The notes beneath the pieces are model-generated. The model saw only the letters and a list, made by a program, of their open reading frames with translations, was not told the DNA's origin and ran no database searches. From Streptomyces spororaveus (GTDB lineage Bacteria > Actinomycetota > Actinomycetes > Streptomycetales > Streptomycetaceae): a stretch of DNA of 64,000 nt. Shown here one piece after another: positions 19,429 through 29,107 of the stretch (position 1 is the first letter of the stretch; every line of letters starts with the position of its first letter). The position numbers and the translations under genes were made by a program. The stretch lies in NCBI RefSeq assembly GCF_016755875.1, contig NZ_BNED01000005.1, positions 6,663,501-6,727,500 on the forward strand, read 5' to 3'.

Positions 19429-20793
19429 GTGTCCGATGTGCTGGAAGTGCTGAATCCGGCCACCGAGGAAACCGTCGCCATCGTCCCGGCCGCCACACGG
19501 GACGACGTCGACGCCGCCGTCGCCCGGGCCGCCACGGCCCAGCGCGCCTGGGCGGCGGCCGCCCCCGCCGACCGGGCGCGGCTGCTGCGCCGCTTCGCCG
19601 CGGTCGTCGACGGCCACATCGAGGAACTGGCCCGGCTGGAGGTCCGCGAAGCCGGCCACACCATCGGCAACGCCCGCTGGGAGGCCGGCAACGTACGCGA
19701 CCTCCTCGACTTCGCCGCCGGGGGAGTGGAACGGCTCTCCGGCCGCCAGATCCCCGTCGCCGGCGGCATCGACGTCACCTTCCTCGAACCCCTCGGCGTC
19801 ATCGGCGTGATCGCCCCGTGGAACTTCCCCATGCCGATCGCCGCCTGGGGCCTGGCCCCCGCCCTCGCCGCCGGCAACGCCGTCATCCTCAAGCCCGCCG
19901 AGACCACCCCGCTGACCGCCCTGCGCCTCGCCGAACTCGCACTCGAAGCCGGGATCCCCGAACACCTCTTCCAGGTGCTCCCCGGCCGCGGCGACACCGC
20001 CGGCGACGCGCTCGTCGAACACCCCGGCGTCGCGAAGATCGTCTTCACCGGGTCCACCCGCGTCGGCAAGCAGATCATGGCCAAGTGCGCCGACCGGGTG
20101 AAGCGCGTCACCCTCGAACTCGGCGGCAAGAGCCCCAACATCGTCTTCGCCGACGCCGACCTCGAAGCGGCGGCGGCCGCCGCCCCCATGGCCTTCCTCG
20201 ACAACACCGGCCAGGACTGCTGCGCCCGCACGCGCATCCTCGTACAGCGCTCCGCCTACGACCGCTTCCTGGAGCTCGTCGCCCCCGGCATCGCGGCGGT
20301 GACCGTGGGCGACCCGCTCGACGAGAAGACGCAGATGGGCCCGCTGATCTCCCGGACCCAACTGGACCGCGTACGGTCCTTCGTCACCGACGACCTCACC
20401 GCGATCCGCGGCACCGCCCCCGAGGGCCCCGGCTTCTGGTACCCGCCCACCCTCGTCACGGACGTCGCCCCCACCGCGCCCGTGGCCGCCGAGGAGGTCT
20501 TCGGGCCGGTCGCCGTCGTCCTGCCCTTCGAGGACGAGGAGGACGCCGTACGCCTGGCCAACGCGACCGAGTACGGCCTCTCCGGCTCCCTCTGGACCCG
20601 CGACATCGGCCGCGCGCTGCGCGTCTCGCGCGCCGTCGCCGCCGGCAACCTGTCCGTCAACTCGCACAGCAGCGTCCGCTACTGGACCCCCTTCGGCGGC
20701 TACAAGCAGTCCGGACTCGGCCGCGAGCTCGGACCCGACGCCCTCACCGCTTTCACCGAGACCAAGAACGTCTTCATCAGCACGGAGGCCTGA
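19429..20793 (+). CDS. aldehyde dehydrogenase (NAD(P)+-dependent)
   Basis: A 454-residue ALDH. The Rossmann segment IAPWNFPMPIAAWG is near residues 126-139, the general base is Glu230 in LELGGKSPN, and the nucleophile is Cys264 in GQDCC. The C-terminal PFGGYKQSGLGRELG substrate segment is complete. In the amine pathway it would oxidise the aldehyde arising from the gamma-glutamylated intermediate (inference from context). GTG 19429 is favoured over GTG 19417 because GTGAGG lies six bases ahead. It runs between the ligase and the SDR with short gaps, an operon. Confidence 0.9.
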   Translation: MSDVLEVLNPATEETVAIVPAATRDDVDAAVARAATAQRAWAAAAPADRARLLRRFAAVVDGHIEELARLEVREAGHTIGNARWEAGNVRDLLDFAAGGVERLSGRQIPVAGGIDVTFLEPLGVIGVIAPWNFPMPIAAWGLAPALAAGNAVILKPAETTPLTALRLAELALEAGIPEHLFQVLPGRGDTAGDALVEHPGVAKIVFTGSTRVGKQIMAKCADRVKRVTLELGGKSPNIVFADADLEAAAAAAPMAFLDNTGQDCCARTRILVQRSAYDRFLELVAPGIAAVTVGDPLDEKTQMGPLISRTQLDRVRSFVTDDLTAIRGTAPEGPGFWYPPTLVTDVAPTAPVAAEEVFGPVAVVLPFEDEEDAVRLANATEYGLSGSLWTRDIGRALRVSRAVAAGNLSVNSHSSVRYWTPFGGYKQSGLGRELGPDALTAFTETKNVFISTEA

Positions 20794-20798
20794 ACCAC

Positions 20799-21584
20799 AT
20801 GTCGAACGAAGAGATCATCTGCCGCCGCCTGGTCGGCCGTACCGCCGTCATCACCGGAGCCGGCAGCGGCATCGGCCTCGCCACCGCCCGCCGCCTGGCC
20901 TCCGAGGGCGCCAACATCGTGTGCGGCGACATCGACGAGACCGCGGGCAAGGCCGCGGCCGAAGAGGTCGGCGGCACCTTCGTCAAGGTCGACGTCACCA
21001 GCCCCGAGGAGGTCGAGGCCCTCTTCAAGACCGCCTTCGACACCTACGGCTCCGTCGACATCGCCTTCAACAACGCGGGCATCTCGCCCCCCGACGACGA
21101 CTCCATCCTCACCACCGGCCTGGAGGCCTGGAAGCGCGTCCAGGACGTCAACCTCACCTCCGTCTACCTGTGCTGCAAGGCCGCCCTGCCCTACATGCAG
21201 CGCCAGGGCCGCGGCTCCATCATCAACACCGCCTCCTTCGTCGCCATCATGGGCGCCGCCACCTCCCAGATCTCCTACACCGCCTCCAAGGGCGGGGTCC
21301 TGGCCATGTCCCGCGAGCTCGGCGTGCAGTTCGCCCGCGAGGGCATCCGCGTCAACGCCCTGTGCCCCGGGCCCGTGAACACCCCGCTGCTGCAGGAGCT
21401 GTTCGCCAAGGACCCCGAGCGCGCCGCCCGCCGCCTCGTCCACATCCCGCTGGGCCGCTTCGCCGAGCCCACCGAGATCGCCGCCGCCGTCGCCTTCCTA
21501 GCCAGCGACGACTCCTCCTTCATCAACGCCACCGACTTCCTCGTCGACGGCGGGATCTCCGGCGCGTACGTGACCCCCCTGTAG
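20799..21584 (+). CDS. SDR-family oxidoreductase (glucose-1-dehydrogenase/3-ketoacyl reductase type)
   Basis: A 261-residue classical short-chain dehydrogenase: cofactor loop TGAGSGIG at residues 19-26, Asp after the second strand (CGDID) suggesting NAD+ preference, the NNAG motif, and the active-site Tyr160-x3-Lys164 (YTASK). The C-terminal FLVDGGISGAYVTPL is typical. It starts five bases after the aldehyde dehydrogenase stop and ends the ligase operon. It probably interconverts an alcohol/aldehyde intermediate of the glutamylated amine, though the exact step is unproven. Confidence 0.9.
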   Translation: MSNEEIICRRLVGRTAVITGAGSGIGLATARRLASEGANIVCGDIDETAGKAAAEEVGGTFVKVDVTSPEEVEALFKTAFDTYGSVDIAFNNAGISPPDDDSILTTGLEAWKRVQDVNLTSVYLCCKAALPYMQRQGRGSIINTASFVAIMGAATSQISYTASKGGVLAMSRELGVQFAREGIRVNALCPGPVNTPLLQELFAKDPERAARRLVHIPLGRFAEPTEIAAAVAFLASDDSSFINATDFLVDGGISGAYVTPL

Positions 21585-21607
21585 GCCGCACCGCCCCCGC
21601 ACTCCGG

Positions 21608-21636
21608 CCGGCCGGGCCCGCGAGGTGCCCGGCCGG
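21608..21636 (+). terminator. hairpin after the glnA4-ALDH-SDR operon
   Basis: CCGGCCGGGC (21608-21617) and GCCCGGCCGG (21627-21636) form a perfect 10-bp stem with a 9-base loop. There is no T-run, as is usual for Streptomyces terminators. Confidence 0.6.
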
Positions 21637-21672
21637 TCCCTCCGGGCTGTCCCGATCCCCCGAAGGAGCAGC

Positions 21673-22962
<1,290 letters not shown>

Positions 22963-22974
22963 GGGGTATCGGCC

Positions 22975-24177
22975 CTAGAGAAAGGTGCGACCCTCGCCGC
23001 GGTAGGTCGGGACGCTGTCGGTGACCCGATCGCCCTCGATCAGGTGCAGGGTGTCGAACCGCTCGCACAGTTCGCCCGCCTTCGCGTGCCGGAACCAGAC
23101 CCGGTCGCCGATCAGCAGATCGTCGGCCGGGCTCCCCAGCAGCGGGGTCTGCACCTCGCCCGCGCCCTCCTGGGGGTCGTAGCGGAGCCCCTGGGGCAGG
23201 TACGGAACCGGCAGCCGGTCCGCCCCGGCCGCGCCGGAGGCCGGATAGCCGCCCCCGAGCACCGTCACCACCCCCACCCCGGGCCTGCGCACCACGGGCT
23301 GGGCGAACAGGGCCGCCGGACGCCCGCTGAACGACGTGTAGTTGTCGAACAGCCGGGGCACGTACAGGCCGGACCCCGCCGCGATCTCGGTCACCGCGTC
23401 CTCGGCGGCCGTCTGCTGCACACTGCCGGTCCCGCCGCCGTTGACGAACTCCAGATCCGGTACGACGGCCCGCACGGCCCGCACCACCTCGGCGCGGCGC
23501 GCGGCCAGCTCCTTGCGGGCGGCGCCCTGCATCAGCCGGATCGTCCGCGACCGCAGCGGGCGACCCGCCAGCGAGTCCCCGACCCCGGCGACGTGCCCCT
23601 CGTACGCCATCAGCCCCACGACGCGGAACCCGGGCCGGGCGGCCACCGCCCGGGCCAGCCCGGCCAGTTGCTCGGGCTCGCGCAGCGGGGACCGGCGGGC
23701 CCCGATCCGTACCCGGCCGCCGAACAGCCGCAGGGCCGTGTCCAGCTCCAGGCAGACCCGGATCTCCTCGGCGCCGCCGTCCCGGGCGGCGTCGATCAGG
23801 TCCAGCTGCGCGGGATCGTCCACCAGCACCGTGACCGCGCCGGCCAGCTTGGCGTCGTTCGCCAGCTCGCCGAAGCCGGCCCGGTCGGCGGACGGATAGG
23901 CGAGGAGGACGTCCTCGAACCCGGAGCGGGCCAGCCAGAGCGACTCGGCGAGAGTGAACGACATGATCCCGGCGAACCCGGGGCGGGCGAGGACCCGTTC
24001 GAGCAGCGCCCGGCACCGAACCGACTTGCTCGCGACCCGGACCGGCTTGCCGGCGGCGCGGCGGACCAGATCGTCGGCGTTGGCGTCGAAGGCGTCGAGA
24101 TCCACGACGGCCAGCGGCGCGTCCAGGTGCGCGGTCGCCCGGTCGTACCGGGCGCGGTCGGCGGCGGGGGAGTTCAT
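22975..24177 (-). CDS. PLP-dependent alanine racemase-fold enzyme (D-threonine aldolase/amino acid deaminase type)
   Basis: A 400-residue fold-type III PLP enzyme. The N-terminal TIM barrel starts with LAVVDLDAFDANADDLVRR and has the Schiff-base Lys51 in VASKSVRC. The barrel shows GLMAYEGHVAGVGD and NGGGTGSVQQ phosphate-binding strands, and a C-terminal beta domain ends DRVWFRHAKAGE...HL. The architecture fits D-threonine aldolase/D-serine dehydratase relatives more than true Alr. Substrate unknown. ATG 24177 is the first plausible start; an upstream GTG-type extension would include the intergenic hairpin. It converges with the secreted phosphatase gene with a 12-base gap. Confidence 0.8.
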   Translation of the reverse strand: MNSPAADRARYDRATAHLDAPLAVVDLDAFDANADDLVRRAAGKPVRVASKSVRCRALLERVLARPGFAGIMSFTLAESLWLARSGFEDVLLAYPSADRAGFGELANDAKLAGAVTVLVDDPAQLDLIDAARDGGAEEIRVCLELDTALRLFGGRVRIGARRSPLREPEQLAGLARAVAARPGFRVVGLMAYEGHVAGVGDSLAGRPLRSRTIRLMQGAARKELAARRAEVVRAVRAVVPDLEFVNGGGTGSVQQTAAEDAVTEIAAGSGLYVPRLFDNYTSFSGRPAALFAQPVVRRPGVGVVTVLGGGYPASGAAGADRLPVPYLPQGLRYDPQEGAGEVQTPLLGSPADDLLIGDRVWFRHAKAGELCERFDTLHLIEGDRVTDSVPTYRGEGRTFL

Positions 24178-24294
24178 GGGCGGCAGCTTGCCAGAGGTCT
24201 CTACCGGTGGGTAGAGGTCGCCCACCCGCCCCTTCCCTCAGGGGGCTGGGGGTGGTGCGGCCGGCTGTGCCGGTGCGGCTCAAGGATCGGGGCT

Positions 24295-24330
24295 CCGCCC
24301 CGGACCCCGCGCCTCACACGCCGGCGGGGC
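24295..24330 (+). repeat. dispersed GC-rich repeat, copy A
   Basis: Identical at 34 of 36 positions to 36525-36560 inside the SpoIIE-type phosphatase gene. It lies in the 288-base gap 24178-24465 between divergent genes, which holds nothing else I can identify. Confidence 0.75.
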
Positions 24331-24465
24331 CGGACCGGCTCCGGCGAGGCCGGATCGGCCCCCGGCGGGGCTGGGGAGTCGTGCGGGCACCCGTGGGTGC
24401 CGGGCGGCGGCGACGCCGTAGAGTACGGGCAGGCAGCCGTACGGAACGGGGGGCGGAGCCGCCGG

Positions 24466-25281
24466 ATGACCACGACGACACCGCGGACCGAGATCCTGGG
24501 TGAGCCCGAACAGACCCCCCGGCCCCCGCACGCGCAAGCGCCCCCGCGCCACCCCGCCCGACTCGTCGCCGCCACGCTCTGCGTCCTCCTCGGCAGCGGC
24601 CTCGTCGGCGGGGCCGCCCTCACCACCTGGGCCGAACACCGCGCCGCGAGCCGCCCCCTGCCCGCCGACGCCGCCTACCGCAAGGCCGGATCGCTGTGGC
24701 GCGCCGCCCCCGTCGACAGCCTGTTCCCGCCCGTCCTGACCGGCCCCTCCGCCGGCCCCGGCGGCTCCGACCGTACGTGGACCCGGACCGCGCTCGCCCC
24801 CGACGCCGACTGCCCGGCGGCCCTCGCCGCCGACTGGCAGGCCCTGCTGGCCGCCACCGGCTGCACCCGCGTGCTGCGCGCCACCTACACCGACGCCACC
24901 CGCAGTTCCCTGATCACCGTCGGCATGGTCTTCACCCCCGCGGACGCCCCCGCCATGACCGCCCTCAAGGGCCGGATCCCCGCCCCGCCCGCGTACGGGT
25001 TCACCGACGCCCAGCGCGCCGCCTGGGCCACCTCCGTACCCGCCGAGGCACCCGTCATCGTCTACGCCGTCTCCGCCTTCGCCGACGGCCGGCCCCTGGA
25101 CGCACCCCGCCCCGCCGAGGACCTGATGAAGAAGGACGCCACGGGAGCCGCCGCCCAGGCCGGCCTCGGCCACGAGGCCCGGGCGCTCGCCGACCGCGTC
25201 GGCCGGGGCCTGACCGGCCTCGCCGCACCACCCGCCACACCCACAGCACACGCCGCACCCACCCCGGAGCCCGCCCGATGA
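24466..25281 (+). CDS. single-pass membrane protein coupled to a mycosin-like protease
   Basis: A 271-residue protein with a Pro/Thr-rich cytoplasmic N-terminus, one transmembrane helix (~33-55, LVAATLCVLLGSGLVGGAAL) and an extracellular domain. That domain contains two Cys (residues ~106 and 125, ADCPAAL and TGCTRVL) and ends in an Ala/Pro-rich tail. I do not recognise a named family with certainty. Its stop overlaps the start of the S8 protease gene (ATGA), strong evidence of co-translation, so it probably works with or anchors that protease. ATG 24466 has a weak GGGGGGCGGAG region upstream. Confidence 0.72.
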   Translation: MTTTTPRTEILGEPEQTPRPPHAQAPPRHPARLVAATLCVLLGSGLVGGAALTTWAEHRAASRPLPADAAYRKAGSLWRAAPVDSLFPPVLTGPSAGPGGSDRTWTRTALAPDADCPAALAADWQALLAATGCTRVLRATYTDATRSSLITVGMVFTPADAPAMTALKGRIPAPPAYGFTDAQRAAWATSVPAEAPVIVYAVSAFADGRPLDAPRPAEDLMKKDATGAAAQAGLGHEARALADRVGRGLTGLAAPPATPTAHAAPTPEPAR

Positions 25282-26483
25282 TCCGCCGGGCCTCCGGGCA
25301 GGCGGCCACCGCCCTGCTCGCCGCCACCCTCCTCGTGTCCGCCACCGCGTCCCCCGCCGCCGCCGACAACATCCGCGACCGCCAGTGGGGCCTGCTCGCC
25401 CTGCGCGCCGAGGAGGCCTGGGGGACCACCCGGGGCGACGGCGTGACCGTCGCCGTCCTCGACACCGGCGTCGACGAATCCCATCCCGACCTCTCCGGCC
25501 AGGTCCTCGCCGGTACCGACCTCATCGGCATGGGCGCCGGTCCCGGCGACCGCGCCTGGGCCCGCCACGGGACCGCCATGGCGAGCATCATCGCCGGACA
25601 CGGCCACGGCCCCAGCCGTGGCCAGGGTGTCCTCGGTGTCGCGCCGCAGGCCCGGATCCTGCCCGTCCGGGTGATCCTCGAAGAGGGCGACCCGGGCCGC
25701 GCCAAGGCCCGCGACAGCAAGGGCGGGGCCCTCGCCGACGGCATCCGCTGGGCCGCGGACCACGGGGCCGACGTGATCAACCTGTCCCTCGGCGACGACA
25801 GCGACTCCGCCCACCACGAGGCGGGCGAGGACGAGGCCGTCCAGTACGCCCTCGCCAAGGGGGTGGTCGTCGTGGCCTCCGCGGGCAACGGCGGTGAGGC
25901 GGGCGACCGCGTCTCCTACCCGGCCGCCTACCCGGGGGTCATCGCCGTCACCGCCGTCGACCGCCGCGGCAGGAAGGCCAAGTTCTCCACCCGCAACTGG
26001 TACGCCACCGTCAGCGCACCCGGCGTCGACGTCGTCATCGCCGACCCCGACCGCTCGTACTACGAGGGCTGGGGCACCAGCGCCGCGGCGGCCTTCGTCT
26101 CCGGCGCCGTGGCCCTCGTCCTGGCCGCCCACCCGGACCTGACCCCGGCCCAGGTGAAGAAGCTGCTGGAGACGACCGCCTCCGACTCCCCGGCCGGCGG
26201 CCGTGACGACGCCCGGGGCCACGGGCTGGTCGATCCCGTCGCCGCCCTCCAGGCCGCCGACGACATCCGCCCGGAGGGTTCCGCGCCCGCGCCCGCCGCG
26301 GCCGGGAGCACGTACTTCGGCCCCGGCCCCGAACCGGTCCGCCCGCCCGAGCGGGGCGCCCGGCTGGGGGCGCCGGCGGCGGCGGTCGCCGGGGCGGTGC
26401 TGCTCGTCCTGGCCGCCGTACTGGCACGGCGCCCGCGGCGGGGCGGCCGGGGCCGCGGCGAGGACCCGTACCCGGCACAGTAG
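25278..26483 (+). CDS. S8 (subtilisin) family serine protease, mycosin-like
   Basis: A 401-residue membrane-tethered protease. The signal peptide spans residues 1-29. The triad is complete: Asp62 (VLDTGVD), His98 (RHGTAM) and Ser268 (GTSAA). A Pro-rich linker and one C-terminal transmembrane helix (~364-384) with an Arg-rich tail give the mycosin (MycP) layout of type VII secretion. No EccC, EsxA/B or other type VII genes are present in the window. The N-terminal extension preceding the domain is short. It overlaps the upstream membrane-protein gene by four bases. Confidence 0.87.
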   Translation: MIRRASGQAATALLAATLLVSATASPAAADNIRDRQWGLLALRAEEAWGTTRGDGVTVAVLDTGVDESHPDLSGQVLAGTDLIGMGAGPGDRAWARHGTAMASIIAGHGHGPSRGQGVLGVAPQARILPVRVILEEGDPGRAKARDSKGGALADGIRWAADHGADVINLSLGDDSDSAHHEAGEDEAVQYALAKGVVVVASAGNGGEAGDRVSYPAAYPGVIAVTAVDRRGRKAKFSTRNWYATVSAPGVDVVIADPDRSYYEGWGTSAAAAFVSGAVALVLAAHPDLTPAQVKKLLETTASDSPAGGRDDARGHGLVDPVAALQAADDIRPEGSAPAPAAAGSTYFGPGPEPVRPPERGARLGAPAAAVAGAVLLVLAAVLARRPRRGGRGRGEDPYPAQ

Positions 26484-26495
26484 GGTCGGGTAACT

Positions 26496-27245
26496 GTGGC
26501 GAACATGGCGAACAAGAACATTCCCGACCCGGGCTTCTCCGACGACGACGGCTCCGCGGATCCCCGGCTGACCGCGGCCCTGGCCGCCTGGTCCGAGGAC
26601 CGGGCGAAGGAGCCGGAGGTGCTGGCCGCGCTCAAGGGCGCCCGCCTGCTGGTCCCGGTGGTCGCCGTCCTCGGCGAGGTGGAGACCGACCCGGAGACGG
26701 GCCTCAAGCGCGAGAAGACCAGCGACATGGCCGTCCCGACCCTGCGGGCGGGCGACCGGCGGGCCCTGCCCGCCTTCACCTCGATCGCCTCGCTCGCGCT
26801 CTGGGACCCCGCGGCCCGGCCGGTGGCCGTCCCGCTGCACCAGGCACTGGCGGCCGCCGCGCACGAGAAGGCCGACACCGTGGTCCTGGACCTGGCCGGC
26901 CCCGTCACCTACCAGCTGACCGGCTCCGCGCTGCTCGCGCTCGCCGAGGGCCGCACCGACGCGGGTCCGCTGGCCGACCCCGCCGTACGGGAGGCCGTAC
27001 GGGCCGCCGTGTCCGCCGAGCCGGCCGTCCTGCGCGCCCACCTCGGGCGGGGCGGCGCCGACTCCGACGGCACCCTGGCGATCGTGCTGGCCGAGGGCGC
27101 GCAGGCGTCGGCCGCGGCCCGGCGCGTGGCCGAGGCACTGGCGGCGGACACCACGCTGCGGGCCCGGCTGGTCCGCGGCCTGGACCTGGCGCTGCTGCCG
27201 TCGGACGCCCCGGCGCCGCCCGGCGAGCCGCTGTTCAGCCGCTGA
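26496..27245 (+). CDS. SseB family protein
   Basis: A 249-residue protein with the SseB N-terminal domain: GARLLVPVVAV near residues 48-58, KREKTSDMAVPTL near 71-83 and ALPAFTSIASLALWDP near 90-105. SseB-domain proteins are common in actinobacteria with no firm function. The C-terminal ~100 residues are Ala/Leu-rich and helical. GTG 26496 is the first start, 12 bases after the protease stop; ATG 26505 (three codons later) is equally plausible. It may be transcribed with the protease pair. A strong terminator follows at 27305-27338. Confidence 0.82.
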   Translation: MANMANKNIPDPGFSDDDGSADPRLTAALAAWSEDRAKEPEVLAALKGARLLVPVVAVLGEVETDPETGLKREKTSDMAVPTLRAGDRRALPAFTSIASLALWDPAARPVAVPLHQALAAAAHEKADTVVLDLAGPVTYQLTGSALLALAEGRTDAGPLADPAVREAVRAAVSAEPAVLRAHLGRGGADSDGTLAIVLAEGAQASAAARRVAEALAADTTLRARLVRGLDLALLPSDAPAPPGEPLFSR

Positions 27246-27304
27246 CCGAGAGGAGCGCCCGCGGGGGACCGGACGGCCCTGCGTGCGGCCCCCGGACATG
27301 ACGA

Positions 27305-27338
27305 CGGCCGGTGCGCTCCGCGGGGAGCGCACCGGCCG
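27305..27338. terminator. bidirectional terminator hairpin
   Basis: CGGCCGGTGCGCTCC (27305-27319) pairs perfectly with GGAGCGCACCGGCCG (27324-27338) across a GCGG loop. It lies between the convergent SseB and DUF1844 genes and can serve both. Confidence 0.85.
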
Positions 27339-27367
27339 CTGTCACGGGACGGTCGGGTCGGGTCGGC

Positions 27368-27745
27368 TCAGCCGAAGACGGGCCCCGTGAACTTCTCGCC
27401 CGGACCCTGGCCCGGCTCGTCCGGCACGATCGAGGCCTCGCGGAAGGCCAGCTGGAGCGACTTCAGACCGTCGCGCAGCGGGGCCGCGTGGAAGGAGCTG
27501 ATCTCGGTGGCGCTCGCGGTGACCAGGCCGGCCAGGGCCGTGATCAGCTTGCGGGCCTCGTCGAGGTCCTTGTGCTCGGAGTCCGGCTTGTCCAGGCCCA
27601 GGTTGACCGCCGCGGCGCTCAGCAGGTGCACGGCCACCGTGGTGATCACCTCGACGGCGGGCACGTCCGCGATGTCGCGGGTCATGGTGTCGTAGTCGGG
27701 GGCGCCGTCGGCAGTGGGTTCGGTGGGGGGTGTCGCGTCAGTCAT
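27368..27745 (-). CDS. DUF1844 domain protein
   Basis: A 125-residue acidic cytosolic protein: VPAVEVITTVAVHLLSAAAVNLGL near residues 28-51 is the DUF1844 core, followed by HKDLDEARKLITALAGLV. In actinobacteria this gene is regularly found divergent from infC, as here. No biochemical function is established. ATG 27745 is used; an earlier ATG three codons upstream (27754) would also fit. The 350-base region upstream is the infC leader. Confidence 0.85.
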   Translation of the reverse strand: MTDATPPTEPTADGAPDYDTMTRDIADVPAVEVITTVAVHLLSAAAVNLGLDKPDSEHKDLDEARKLITALAGLVTASATEISSFHAAPLRDGLKSLQLAFREASIVPDEPGQGPGEKFTGPVFG

Positions 27746-28095
27746 GCGCCCCACGATATGCCGTGCGGCGGGCTTGCGGCGCGGGTGCTAGTATGTACTT
27801 CGACCGGCCGGACACTTCTGTGCCCGGCCCACAAGTGGAGGCTCCGTTCTCCCACCTGACTGCCCTCCGGGGCGGCGGGTCACCCGGTCAGGCGGCATCC
27901 ATCGTTCCGTACGGACGATGGAAAGCTGCCCGAGTTTACGCCCCGCGGTATGCACGCGGCGGTGTTCCGGTTGTTTTGGAGCCCCTGCCTGTGCCCGGCG
28001 GGGCTTTTTGCATTCTCCCGCTGCGGTCGGTCTGACGGAAATACACGTCAGCGGCTGTCTGCCAGGCAGCCGTGTGGTGCTACCGAGGAGGATCC
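27746..28095 (+). promoter_or_regulatory. infC leader region with attenuator-like structure
   Basis: This 350-base gap between DUF1844 and infC holds no gene. It contains a hairpin (27899-27921; CCATCGT / ACGATGG with CCGTACGG inside) and, 58 bases on, an intrinsic-terminator-like element at 27980-28009. A -10-like TAGTAT at 27789-27794 may mark the promoter, but no matching -35 is visible at normal spacing. The layout suggests premature termination control of the infC-rpmI-rplT operon. Confidence 0.55.
27980..28009 (+). terminator. intrinsic terminator/attenuator upstream of infC
   Basis: AGCCCC-T-GCC (27980-27989) pairs with GGC-GGGGCT (27997-28005) around a 7-base loop, followed directly by TTTT (28006-28009). 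A T-tract after a GC stem is rare in this GC-rich genome and points to a real Rho-independent site. It lies ~87 bases before the infC start. Confidence 0.65.
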
Positions 28096-28806
28096 ATCAG
28101 CACCGAGCCCCGCATCAACGACCGGATTCGCGTTCCCGAGGTACGGCTTGTCGGTCCCAGCGGCGAGCAGGTCGGCATCGTGCCGCTTGCCAAGGCGCTT
28201 GAGCTCGCGCAGGAGTACGACCTCGACCTGGTCGAGGTCGCGGCGTCCGCACGCCCGCCGGTCTGCAAGCTCATGGACTACGGCAAGTTCAAGTACGAGT
28301 CGGCCATGAAGGCCCGTGAGGCGCGCAAGAACCAGGCGCACACGGTCATCAAGGAAATGAAGCTCCGGCCGAAGATCGACCCGCACGACTATGACACCAA
28401 GAAGGGTCACGTCGTTCGGTTCCTCAAGCAGGGCGACAAGGTCAAGATCACGATCATGTTCCGTGGTCGCGAGCAGTCCCGGCCGGAACTCGGCTACCGA
28501 CTGCTGCAGCGTCTCGCTTCGGACGTCGAGGACCTCGGGTTCATCGAGTCGAACCCGAAGCAGGACGGCCGAAACATGATCATGGTCCTCGGTCCGCACA
28601 AGAAGAAGACCGAGGCGATGGCCGAAGCCCGCGAGGCGCAGGCCGCCCGCAAGGCGGAGCGCCAGGGTGTCGCCCACACCGATGACGAGGCTCCTTCCGA
28701 GGACGCCGCCGTCGAGGTCGATGACACCACCGAGGTCGCCTCTGTCGAGGCCACCGAGGCCGCTGCCGAAGAGGCGCCGGCCGACGAGGCGAACGCCGAG
28801 GCCTGA
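28096..28806 (+). CDS. infC: translation initiation factor IF-3, probable AUC start
   Basis: IF-3 binds the 30S subunit and ensures correct start-codon and initiator-tRNA selection. The protein begins [13 protein letters not shown] and has both lobes: the N-domain (residues ~5-75) and C-domain (~85-170, with [13 protein letters not shown]). A Streptomyces-typical acidic Ala/Glu-rich tail of ~50 residues follows. The ribosome site GAGGAGGAT (28085-28093) lies directly before ATC 28096, so this rare codon is the likely start. GTG 28072 in frame would place that Shine-Dalgarno inside the coding sequence. Rare AUU/AUC starts of infC underlie autoregulation in other bacteria. Confidence 0.93.
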   Translation: MSTEPRINDRIRVPEVRLVGPSGEQVGIVPLAKALELAQEYDLDLVEVAASARPPVCKLMDYGKFKYESAMKAREARKNQAHTVIKEMKLRPKIDPHDYDTKKGHVVRFLKQGDKVKITIMFRGREQSRPELGYRLLQRLASDVEDLGFIESNPKQDGRNMIMVLGPHKKKTEAMAEAREAQAARKAERQGVAHTDDEAPSEDAAVEVDDTTEVASVEATEAAAEEAPADEANAEA

Positions 28807-28847
28807 TTCCGAGGCAGCCCGTCTCGGATCACCGAAACAAGCATGAC

Positions 28848-28886
28848 GCTCCCGTCAGTCCGGTCCCGCATCGGACCGGTGGGAGC
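28848..28886 (+). promoter_or_regulatory. structured hairpin in the infC-rpmI gap
   Basis: GCTCCC (28848-28853) pairs with GGGAGC (28881-28886), and CCGGTCC (28860-28866) with GGACCGG (28873-28879), separated by a small internal loop. It ends 26 bases before rpmI and could be an RNA site for L20 autoregulation or a translation-control stem (inference). Confidence 0.45.
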
Positions 28887-28912
28887 GCCACCGACGAGGA
28901 GATAACGGCGCC

Positions 28913-29107
28913 ATGCCGAAGAACAAGACGCACAGCGGTACCAAGAAGCGCTTCAAGGTCACCGGCTCCGGCAAGGTGCTCCGTGAGCGCGCCGGCAAGC
29001 GCCACCTGCTCGAGCACAAGTCGTCCCGTGTCACCCGCCGCCTCACCGGTAACGCGGAGATGGCTCCCGGCGACGCCGCGAAGATCAAGAAGCTTCTCGG
29101 CATCTGA
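28913..29107 (+). CDS. rpmI: 50S ribosomal protein L35
   Basis: A 64-residue basic protein starting [20 protein letters not shown] and ending [11 protein letters not shown], complete for L35. ATG 28913 has GAGGAG 13 bases upstream. It lies in the standard infC-rpmI-rplT order. L35 sits in the large subunit near 23S rRNA domain II/V. Confidence 0.97.
   Translation: MPKNKTHSGTKKRFKVTGSGKVLRERAGKRHLLEHKSSRVTRRLTGNAEMAPGDAAKIKKLLGI

Noticed and set aside
24178..24465. Extension of the alanine-racemase-fold gene upstream to 24225
   Set aside because: The extension (MGDLYPPVETSGKLPP) lacks a ribosome site and is not part of the fold. ATG 24177 gives the expected family start.
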